Below are positions 57,490 to 64,000 of a DNA stretch of 64,000 nt, in pieces. Source of the DNA: Collinsella aerofaciens (GTDB taxonomy: Bacteria > Actinomycetota > Coriobacteriia > Coriobacteriales > Coriobacteriaceae); the NCBI RefSeq assembly GCF_015554145.1, contig NZ_JADNHZ010000002.1, positions 1 through 64,000 on the forward strand, written 5' to 3'. A model generated the notes under the pieces. That model had not been told where the DNA came from, did not search any database, and saw nothing but the letters and a program-made list of their open reading frames with translations. The position numbers and the translations under genes were made by a program. Every line of letters begins with the position of its first letter. The stretch's first letter is position 1.

Positions 57490-59712
57490 CTACACGATTT
57501 GGTTCACGTGCGTCTCGTCGTCGAACTTGGCGGCGCCAGGCTCAACGTCCTGGGGAGCGGCGGCGTCGACCAGAGCCTGCTTGAGCTCGGTGTACTGGCG
57601 CTCGACTTCGCCCTCGGCCCAAACCTGGTCGGCAATGGCGTCGACCTGGCAGGCGGAGAACTTGTCCTCGGGCGTGTGCGAGACCGGGTCGACCTTGTGC
57701 ATGGTCAGCTCGTTGCACTTGCCGATCCACCACTGGTAGGTCATATAGACCGTGCCCTTGTTGATACGGTCGCTCACGTCGGCGCGGCTGTATACCTGGC
57801 CGCGGCGGCTGTGAATCGAGACGATGTCGCCGTTCTTGATGCCGCGCGCCTGGGCGTCCGCGGGATTCATGCGGACAAAGCCGGGCTCGTCGGCAAGCAG
57901 CGCCAGCGTCTTGCAGTTGCCGGTCATCGAGCGGCAGCTGTAGTGGCCGACCTCGCGGACGGTGCACAGGATGAGCGGGTACTCATCGTCGGGAAGCTCG
58001 GAGGGCGCCTCCCAGTCGTGCGCCATCAGGTTGGCGCGGCCGTCCTTGGTGGTGAACTTGCCACCAGCGAACATGTCGGGCGTACCGTGGTCGTTGACAT
58101 CAGTGCTCTTGACGGGCCACTGGGCGTAGCCGCCCTCGGGAGCCATCTTCTCGTAGGTCGCGCCCACAAAGTTGGGGCACAGGCTAATGCACTCGTTCCA
58201 GATCTGCTCGGTGTTGTCGTAGTGCATGGGATAGCCCATACGCGTGGACAGGTCCGCGAAGATCTCCCAGTCGTGACGGCACTCGCCCTTGGGCGGAACG
58301 GCTGCGTCAAAGTGCTGGAAGCTACGGTCGGATGCGGTAAAGACACCCTCGTGCTCGCCCCAAGAGGTGGCGGGCAGGATGACGTCGGCGAGCATGGTCG
58401 TCTGCGTCATAAAGATGTCCTGGCAAATGAACAGATCCAGCTCGGAGAGCGTCTTGCGCATACCGGCCGAATCGGGCTCGGTCTGCACCGGGTCCTCGCC
58501 GTAGTTGTAGAAGCAGTGCACCTTGCCCTCGTCGACCAGGTGGCCCAGGTCGGTGAGCTTGTAGCCCTCCTCGAGCGGGAGCTTTTCCTCGGGCACGCCC
58601 CAAGCCTTGGCAAACTTGGCACGCACTGCGGAGTCGGTGACTTTCTGGTAGCCAGGGTACAGGTTGGGCAGCATGCCCATATCGCAGGAGCCCTGGACGT
58701 TATTCTGGCCACGCACGGGCGCGAGGCCGGAGTTGGGTTTGCCGATCTGGCCGGCAACGCAGGCGATGGAGGCGATGGTGTGCACCGTCTTCAGGTTCTG
58801 CTTCTGCTGGCATACGCCCATGCCCCAGCCAATGATGGCAGAGGGCTTCGCCGTGGCGTACATCTCGGCAGCTTGGTGGATCAACGCGGGCTCGACACCC
58901 GTGATGTCCTGTACGGATTCGGGAGTGTAGTTCTTGATGGTCTCCCACCACTCGTCAAAGCCGTTCGTGTGCTCGGCGACGAATTCCTTGTCGTAGAGGC
59001 CATCGTTGACCAGACAGTTGGCAAAGGCGTTGAGGAACGCAACGTTGCAACCGTTCTTGATCGGAAGGTAGAGATCGGCGATACGCGCGGTTTCGATATG
59101 GCGCGGGTCGGCGACGATGATCTTGCAACCCTTTTCTTTGGCTCGCACGATACGCCTTGCGACGATGGGGTGCGAATCGGCAGGGTTATAGCCGAAGAGG
59201 AAAATGCAGCCCGCATCCTCCATACCGGGGATGGAGCATGACATGCAACCTGAACCAACCGTGTCCATCAGACCGAGGACAGTAGGGCCGTGTCAAGTAC
59301 GGGCGCAGTTGTCCACGCTGTGGGTGCCGATGCACGCACGCGTAAACTTCTGCATGACGTAGTTCGCCTCATTGCCGCCGCCTCGCGAAGAGCCGGTGGT
59401 CATGACAGCGTTAGGACCATATTCGTCAATTATGGCCTGCATCTTAGATGCGGTGAAATCCAGTGCCTCGTCCCAGCTTACGCGCTCAAGATCCGCGCCC
59501 TTGGTGCGGCGGATCATCGGGTGCAGTACGCGAGGAGTCAAGATCTTGGTGTCGTTGATGAAGTCGTAGCCGCTCATGCCCTTAAGGCACAGCTCGCCCT
59601 GATTGGTGATGCCGTTGAGCGGTTCGGTACCCACGACCTGGCCGTTTTGGACCAGGAGGTTAAACTGGCAACCGGCGCCGCAGTACGGGCAGATCACTTT
59701 ATGCTTCTCCAT
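57490..59712 (-). CDS. fdhF: Formate dehydrogenase H, selenoprotein (UGA codon 140 = Sec)
   Basis: The protein is 740 residues including selenocysteine. The TGA at 59293-59295 lies in NCART-U-HGPTV, the FdhF active site; codon number 140 is the same as in E. coli. Upstream are the 4Fe-4S Cys (CPYCGAGC and LCLKG) and TGSSRGGGNEANYVMQKF. Downstream are FGYNPADSHPIVARRIV, VRGQNNVQGSCDMG, TSWGEHEGVFTASDR and REVGHYSCRSMTGNC. It oxidises formate to CO2 at a bis-MGD molybdenum. GAAAGGAAGGG precedes the ATG at 59712. A standard gene finder would split it at the TGA. It is the second gene of the operon after hydN. Confidence 0.96.
59262..59281 (-). promoter_or_regulatory. SECIS-like hairpin of fdhF
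   Basis: Eleven bases after the UGA, TGTCC pairs with GGACA around a ten-base loop that contains GGTCTG, the same loop word as in the E. coli fdhF SECIS. It lies within the coding sequence, as bacterial SECIS elements do, and should bind SelB. Confidence 0.85.
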
Positions 59713-59788
59713 AACACCCTCCTTCCTTTCTCTGCTACCGATTAATCGGTACGTATTTGACAATCTTTGGGCCTGTATGGCCGCCCGC

Positions 59789-60307
59789 CTACGCCTCGTT
59801 TTCGATGGTGGCGCGGGCACGCTCGGCAGTCAGTTCTGCCAGGCGCTCCTCGTCTACCAGGGTGAGGCCCTTGGTCGGGCACGCCTCGGCACACGCCGGA
59901 CCGCCGGGACGGTCCACGCACAGGTCGCACTTGAGCACGAAGCTCTTAGTCTGCGAACCCACGCGCACGTCGCCCATCAAGACGGGGACCTGCGTGGTCG
60001 CCACGCTCACGGCACCAAAGGGGCAGGCCATGACGCAGCTCTTGCAGCCGATGCAGTTGTCCTCGTTGACGCCGATACGATGGTTCTTTGGATCAAAGAA
60101 CAAGGCGCCCGTGGGGCAGGCCTTGGCGCACGGAGCATCCTCGCAGTGATGGCACGCCACCGGTGCGGAGATCTCGTACGTACGCGTCACGCGCAGGCGC
60201 GGCGCGGCGATGTTGCCGGGGATGTCGTGTGCCTCGATGCACGCTGCCATGCAGGTTTGACACCCAATGCAGCGCGAGGAATCGGCTACGACTCGTTTAT
60301 TGCCCAT
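59789..60307 (-). CDS. hydN: HydN-like electron carrier with four 4Fe-4S motifs
   Basis: The 172 residues have four cluster motifs: CIGCQTCMAACIEAH, CHHCEDAPCAKACPTGAL, CIGCKSCVMACPFGAV and CDLCVDRPGGPACAEACPTKGL. It is a likely electron acceptor or assembly partner of FdhF, by analogy with hydN upstream of formate hydrogenlyase genes in enterics. The ATG at 60307 follows GGAGGGAG. It is the first gene of a 15.4-kb minus-strand operon that ends at focA. Confidence 0.9.
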   Translation of the reverse strand: MGNKRVVADSSRCIGCQTCMAACIEAHDIPGNIAAPRLRVTRTYEISAPVACHHCEDAPCAKACPTGALFFDPKNHRIGVNEDNCIGCKSCVMACPFGAVSVATTQVPVLMGDVRVGSQTKSFVLKCDLCVDRPGGPACAEACPTKGLTLVDEERLAELTAERARATIENEA

Positions 60308-60485
60308 GTTGTTCACTCCCTCCTGAATCCCATGCTGGAGAGATCCTGTCGACGTTGCCCCAAGCAGCCCGTGGCCTGGCATCGGCGTATCGAATGCATG
60401 CGGCGAAACAGGCACTCGGTAGAATTTCTCCAACGGTATACAAGTTGAATATACGCAGTTGCAGGGGGTAAGCTTGAGCATAGGC

Positions 60486-60509
60486 CCTGCAATACGGGTG
60501 TATTGCAGG
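60486..60509. promoter_or_regulatory. Perfect 10-bp palindrome in the divergent hydN / toxin-antitoxin region
   Basis: CCTGCAATAC and GTATTGCAGG with a GGGT spacer lie 179 bp upstream of hydN. The word TGTATTGCA recurs at 60707-60715 and as GTGTATTACAC at 60554-60564. These are candidate operators for the antitoxin or for an fdh regulator. Confidence 0.5.
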
Positions 60510-60639
60510 AGTTTGGGCTGGTTAGGATTATTCTCAATAGGATATAAAGGCGAGTGTATTACACGCGTACGCTGCAGAGATTTTTACGCGCTCTCGTTTT
60601 GGATGTACTACGCTTGTATTCGTGTTAATGGTTATCAAC

Positions 60640-60667
60640 TTGAGTGAAATAAAGTAATCGTTATAAT
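60640..60667 (+). promoter_or_regulatory. Promoter of the toxin-antitoxin operon
   Basis: TTGAGT at 60640-60645 and a perfect TATAAT at 60662-60667 are 16 bp apart. The expected start is near 60674, and the antitoxin ATG is at 60737. A TGTATTGCA word lies in the leader. Confidence 0.65.
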
Positions 60668-60736
60668 AAGATGCTCAAGTATCGGCACATGCCGCATTTG
60701 ACCGACTGTATTGCACGCTCATTAAGGGGGCCAGTG

Positions 60737-61060
60737 ATGTCATCGACTCAAAAACGAGCCATCCTGCAGGTGCGCATTCGCGAGGAAGACAAGCAGCATG
60801 CCGAACGTCTCTACGACGCCATGGGCACATCGCTCGCCGAGGCCGTACGTCTATTTGTCGCGCAGAGCATTTTGATGCGCAAGCTCCCCTTTCAGCCGGT
60901 CGCCGTGCGCTCAAAGGACGGCACCGCCGCCTATGGATCGCTCAAAGCATATGGGGACCCCAATCGCCGCTCCAAGGAGCGCAATGTCTGGATTGAATAC
61001 CTTGCTACAGAAAGCGACGATTCGATTTTGGGTCCCGAGGAAGTAGATATCCATGAGTAG
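60737..61060 (+). CDS. RelB/DinJ-like antitoxin
   Basis: The 107 residues have an N-terminal ribbon-helix-helix (KRAILQVRIREEDKQHAERL, then MGTSLAEAVRLFVAQSI) of the RelB/DinJ type, and a charged C-terminal tail likely to wrap the toxin. GGGGG precedes the ATG at 60737; an earlier in-frame ATG lies too close to the promoter and lacks a ribosome site. It overlaps the PIN toxin gene by eight bases. It probably autoregulates through the TGTATTGCA words. Confidence 0.75.
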   Translation: MSSTQKRAILQVRIREEDKQHAERLYDAMGTSLAEAVRLFVAQSILMRKLPFQPVAVRSKDGTAAYGSLKAYGDPNRRSKERNVWIEYLATESDDSILGPEEVDIHE

Positions 61061-61508
61061 CACCATCATCAACGAGACCGTCATCCTACGCTACCTGCTT
61101 GACGACGACGAAGTTCTGTCACCGCGCGCCGCCAAGGTCATCGCCACCCGCACCGCTCGTGTCTACCCCGAAATCATCACGCGCGTCGTGGTCACGCTGC
61201 GCGACGTCTATAAGGTTCCCCGCGTTGAGATTGCTGCGGCCATGAAAAGGCTGCTCGATGACGTCATGGTCGACGAGCCCACCGTTGTCGCCCTTGCCAT
61301 CAAACTCTTTGGCAAGACCCATATGGACTTTACCGACTGCCTCCTCGCAACCCGAACCGCCATCTACAACGATGATGTCGTGAGCTTTGGCAAGCCCATC
61401 ATCCAAGGCATGATCGATTACCGCCGCAAGCGCCAAACCGCAGCCGAAGCCCGCAGCCGCAGCATCGACTCCACCATCGACAAGCTCCGCCACCGCCCCC
61501 GCAGCTAA
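61053..61508 (+). CDS. PIN-domain toxin
   Basis: The 151 residues have a PIN fold: INETVILRYLLDDDE at the start, and the C-terminal HMDFTDCLLATRTAIYNDDVVSFG with acidic metal ligands. The position of the first Asp (normally DTNVLVRYLL) is occupied by Asn-Glu, so the metal site may be altered. PIN toxins cleave specific RNAs. The gene overlaps the antitoxin by eight bases. RelB-like antitoxins are usually paired with RelE-fold toxins, so this pairing is mixed. The C-terminal 30 residues are basic. Confidence 0.75.
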   Translation: MSSTIINETVILRYLLDDDEVLSPRAAKVIATRTARVYPEIITRVVVTLRDVYKVPRVEIAAAMKRLLDDVMVDEPTVVALAIKLFGKTHMDFTDCLLATRTAIYNDDVVSFGKPIIQGMIDYRRKRQTAAEARSRSIDSTIDKLRHRPRS

Positions 61509-61568
61509 CCCCATCCCCTCCTAAGTTGCGGTGCGGGATCGATTTCCGTCACCCGGCACACTTATGAA

Positions 61569-61602
61569 AATGGCTCTGTTCCCAAAAGGAAGCAGAGCCA
61601 TT
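61569..61602 (-). terminator. Terminator of the tRNA-Pro/tRNA-Gly transcript
   Basis: AATGGCTCTG and CAGAGCCATT form a perfect stem extended by TTCC/GGAA. On the minus strand TTCAT follows, 12 bases after tRNA-Gly. Confidence 0.75.
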
Positions 61603-61613
61603 CATCTATCTTG

Positions 61614-61687
<74 letters not shown>

Positions 61688-61693
61688 AAGATA

Positions 61694-61770
61694 TGGTCGG
61701 GACGACAGGATTTGAACCTGCGACATCCTGCTCCCAAAGCAGGCGCGCTACCAAACTGCGCCACGTCCCG
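61694..61770 (-). tRNA. tRNA-Pro (anticodon UGG)
   Basis: It is 77 nt with an encoded CCA. Acceptor CGGGACG pairs with CGTCCCG, the anticodon loop TTTGGGA gives UGG, and the T loop is GGTTCAAATCC. It is six bases upstream of tRNA-Gly on the same strand. Confidence 0.95.
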
Positions 61771-61861
61771 AAGGTGTTGAGCAGCTAAGGTCTAAACCTT
61801 GCGTGTCCCAAAGCGAAGGAAATTATAGGGGAGACTCCCCGCCCGTGCAAGCGCAGAAACC

Positions 61862-63220
61862 CTAGCTCCTCGAATGTGCGACAAACTTGCTGTGGAGCAG
61901 ACCGATCACAAAGGCAACTACGGCGACCGGCGCCCACGCGGCACCGATGTCTGCCAGCGGCAGCACATCAAACGGTAGCCACGCTCCAGCAAAGAACGCA
62001 TCGCGGACCGAGGTGATCACGCTCTGCACAGCGACTACGCCGCCGACCCAGACCCACACCTGCGGATGAGCGTCACAAAAGCCGTGCACCAGGCCCATAA
62101 GCACCAGCACAATGGCAACGGGGTACAAAGCGTTGAGCATGGGCACCGAGAACATAAGGATCACGTCGAGGCCCACGTTGGAGAGCACGCACGAAAACGC
62201 TGCGAACACAAAGGCGAGAACCGCAAAGGGACGGCGCATGGCCTCCTCAGAGGCCTCCGCTCCCCCTTCGACCACATACGTCTCGCAGAAGTAACGCGAG
62301 CAGCAGCTGATGAGGCCGATGCACACGTTCATGCAGGCGAGGAAAAAGATCGCAAAGACCACGACCGTGCCGGCAAGCCCAAAATGCATGGAGGCCGAAC
62401 GGGCGAGGATGGCGGCGCCGTTGGTAGCGTCGGGCATCACGGTGCCGAGCTGCATACCGGCAAGGCCCAAGCCGCAGTAGATGATGGCCATGAGCACGCC
62501 GGCGATAACACCGGAACGCGAGATCTCGAAGGCCACGCGCTTGTCATCGGTAACACCCAGCTCGTGGATGGTCTCGGCGATGATGATGCCGAAGGCAAGT
62601 GACGCGAGCAGGTCCATGGTCTGATAGCCAGTCAGAAAGCCCTGCACAGCGGCGCCTGCATCGTAAGGGGCCTGCGGCGCGGCAGCCGGTCCCAGCGGCG
62701 AGATCACGGCAGCACCCACGACCAGCACGATGAGCGCAATGAGCGCAGGGCCCGTAATGCGGCCGAGCACGCGCGTGATGACGCCTGGACGTAGCGTGAG
62801 CGCAAACGCGACGACGAAGAACCCGATGGCAAACACCAGACGTGCCGTGCCGAGCGAAACGCCCTCGGGTAGCAGCGGCACCAGCATTTCGAACGCCGTA
62901 GAGCTTGTGCGCGGAATGGCCAGGCACGGACCGATGGCCAGGTAGACCGCCGCAACGAAGAATTCGCCAAACTTAGGATGCACACGCCCGGCCAGCTCTC
63001 GGGCCGTGCCAGCGAGCGCGACGGCGATAAATCCCATAACGGGCAGACCGATAGCGGCAATCAAAAAGCCGATCATGGCAACCGGCGTGGCAGAACCTGC
63101 CTGCAGCGCCAGCAGCGGCGGAATAATGAGGTTACCGGCGCCAAAGAGCATCGAGAACAGCGCAATGCCGACGGTAACGACATGGTCGGAACGCAGACCG
63201 CGCGGGGCGGATGAAGCCAT
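61862..63220 (-). CDS. brnQ: Branched-chain amino acid:cation symporter (BrnQ)
   Basis: The 452 residues have twelve hydrophobic segments. The start HVVTVGIALFSMLFGAGNLI (FxMFFGAGNLI) is the LIVCS family signature; GYQTMDLLASLAFGIIIAET and NVGLDVILMFSVPMLNALYP are conserved later blocks. It takes up Leu, Ile and Val with Na+ or H+. The ATG at 63220 follows GAAAGG; a GTG two codons upstream lacks the spacing. It is transcribed towards the tRNAs and separated from the upstream gene by a terminator. Confidence 0.93.
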   Translation of the reverse strand: MASSAPRGLRSDHVVTVGIALFSMLFGAGNLIIPPLLALQAGSATPVAMIGFLIAAIGLPVMGFIAVALAGTARELAGRVHPKFGEFFVAAVYLAIGPCLAIPRTSSTAFEMLVPLLPEGVSLGTARLVFAIGFFVVAFALTLRPGVITRVLGRITGPALIALIVLVVGAAVISPLGPAAAPQAPYDAGAAVQGFLTGYQTMDLLASLAFGIIIAETIHELGVTDDKRVAFEISRSGVIAGVLMAIIYCGLGLAGMQLGTVMPDATNGAAILARSASMHFGLAGTVVVFAIFFLACMNVCIGLISCCSRYFCETYVVEGGAEASEEAMRRPFAVLAFVFAAFSCVLSNVGLDVILMFSVPMLNALYPVAIVLVLMGLVHGFCDAHPQVWVWVGGVVAVQSVITSVRDAFFAGAWLPFDVLPLADIGAAWAPVAVVAFVIGLLHSKFVAHSRS

Positions 63221-63243
63221 AGGCACACCTTTCGGGTCGAAAC

Positions 63244-63273
63244 AAAAACGGGACGGGCAAAATACCCGTCCCG
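63244..63273 (-). terminator. Rho-independent terminator of the cysteine desulfurase gene
   Basis: CGGGACGGG and CCCGTCCCG form the stem, followed on the minus strand by TTTTTGTTT, 24 bases after the stop. Confidence 0.9.
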
Positions 63274-63296
63274 CAAGTATAAACGGTCCAGCAGCT

Positions 63297-64000
63297 TTAG
63301 CAGGCTAAATTGCGCAGAGCATCGATAGCCGTGTCGACTTCTTCGGTCGTGTTGAAATACCCAAACGAGAAGCGGACGACACCCTGGCGCTCGGTATCTA
63401 ACGCACGGTGCATGAGCGGAGCGCAATGGGCACCGGGGCGCGTCGCAATCCCCCACCCTTGCATGAGCGCGTCCGAGATCTCGGCCGAGTCGATATCACC
63501 CACGTTGAGTGAGACGATCGCCGAGCGCACGGGCTGGTCAAACGCACCGTAGAGCGCAATGCCGGGGATTTCGCGAGCACCGGCGAGGAAGCGCTCTGCA
63601 AGCGAGCGCTCATGCGCCGTAATCGCCTCGACCCCGCCTTGCGCCTCGATAAAGTCGAGACCGGCAGAAAGTCCCGCGATGCCGTGGCCGTTGAGCGTGC
63701 CCGCCTCAAGACGCGTGGGCCACTCAAGTGGCTGCAGTGGGTCAAAGCTGTGCACGCCCGTGCCGCCCATGGCCCACGGAGACACGTCAATGCCCTCCGC
63801 CACGGCCAGGCCGCCGGTGCCTTGGGGTCCCATGAGCCCCTTGTGGCCGGTAAAGCACACAATGTCGAGCCCCATGGCATGCATATCGATACGCGCCGTG
63901 CCGGCAGACTGAGAGGCATCGACGATCACCAGCGCACCGGCCGCATGGGCCATGGCCGCCACGCGCGCAATGTCGACCGCGTTGCCGGTCACATTTGAGG
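63297..64000 (-). CDS. Cysteine desulfurase family PLP enzyme (5' end outside window)
   Basis: About 234 C-terminal residues are present; the frame is open to the right edge, where it reads SNVTGNAVDI. It has the PLP-lysine segment CFTGHKGLMGPQGTGG, RLEAGTLNGHGIAGLSAGLD, and the catalytic-Cys motif RPGAHCAPLMHRALDTERQG with VRFSFGYFNTTEEVDTAI. These motifs match the EF2568-type cysteine desulfurase family often found with selenium-dependent molybdenum hydroxylases, rather than SufS/IscS. It probably mobilises S or Se from (seleno)cysteine. It ends at a clear terminator. Confidence 0.85.
   Translation of the reverse strand, partial: SNVTGNAVDIARVAAMAHAAGALVIVDASQSAGTARIDMHAMGLDIVCFTGHKGLMGPQGTGGLAVAEGIDVSPWAMGGTGVHSFDPLQPLEWPTRLEAGTLNGHGIAGLSAGLDFIEAQGGVEAITAHERSLAERFLAGAREIPGIALYGAFDQPVRSAIVSLNVGDIDSAEISDALMQGWGIATRPGAHCAPLMHRALDTERQGVVRFSFGYFNTTEEVDTAIDALRNLAC

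Noticed and set aside
57490-59268. Treating the two halves of fdhF as separate genes or a frameshifted pseudogene
   Set aside because: Both halves are in the same frame, the break is TGA within the Sec active-site motif, a SECIS-like hairpin follows, and selA, selB and selC are nearby.
60308-60480. A sigma-54 promoter for the formate hydrogenlyase operon
   Set aside because: A GG/GC pair near the right spacing can be forced, but the consensus is poor and no FhlA-type activator is present in the window.

Overview
The window is a high-GC bacterial chromosome segment. It encodes a hydrogenase-4 type formate hydrogenlyase, selenocysteine machinery, a molybdenum hydroxylase, thrS, valS, clpPX and tig, and has many short palindromic intergenic repeats. 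Together these suggest a strictly anaerobic gut actinobacterium of the class Coriobacteriia, probably Collinsella. The genus is inferred from gene content and style and was not proven by a search.

Layout. 1-421: end of a ricin-type lectin protein. 418-11221 (minus strand): a complete, AT-rich exopolysaccharide operon. It starts at a NusG/LoaP-type antiterminator and runs through the priming sugar transferase, glycosyltransferases, an EpsG-type polymerase, pyruvyl transferase, flippase and an Fe-S FrhB-like protein. A perfect 15-bp inverted repeat enclosing a promoter-like sequence lies upstream of the antiterminator and looks like an invertible promoter. 11.5-14.0 kb: thrS and a zinc-ribbon membrane protein. 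14.25-18.46 kb: a small integrated element with an amber-interrupted tyrosine integrase, divergent XRE/Cro-like regulators and a three-gene cargo (unknown protein, DUF3800 protein, and a small protein with a nuclease-like C-terminus). 18.7-22.0 kb: a three-gene FAD oxidoreductase/DUF1667 operon of the glycerol-3-phosphate dehydrogenase type. 22.1-31.6 kb: M24 peptidase, folC, valS, clpX, clpP and tig, separated by palindromic repeats.

31.7-44.8 kb is a selenium/molybdenum region: tRNA-Leu, an XdhD-like fused molybdenum hydroxylase with its FAD subunit, gdhA, a DUF3343 putative Se/S carrier, mobA, selC (tRNA-Sec), selB, selA and a cysteine-type molybdopterin oxidoreductase. 44.9-60.3 kb (minus strand) is a full formate hydrogenlyase operon, transcribed hydN, fdhF, hyfA-B-C-D-E-F-G-H-I-J, hycI, focA, in the same order as E. 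coli hyfA-J-focB. fdhF carries an in-frame UGA (Sec140) with a SECIS hairpin just after it, so selC, selA and selB sit about 20 kb from their client. 60.6-61.5 kb: a RelB/DinJ-like antitoxin and PIN toxin pair. 61.6-64.0 kb: tRNA-Gly, tRNA-Pro, brnQ and the 3' part of a cysteine desulfurase of the type often found with selenium-dependent molybdenum hydroxylases.

How it fits together: pyruvate-derived formate can leave through FocA or be oxidised by selenoprotein FdhF. Electrons pass through the HydN/HyfA ferredoxins to the membrane [NiFe] hydrogenase HyfB-I, which makes H2 and may pump ions. SelA, SelB and selC supply Sec, and MobA supplies the guanylated molybdenum cofactor. selD is not in the window.
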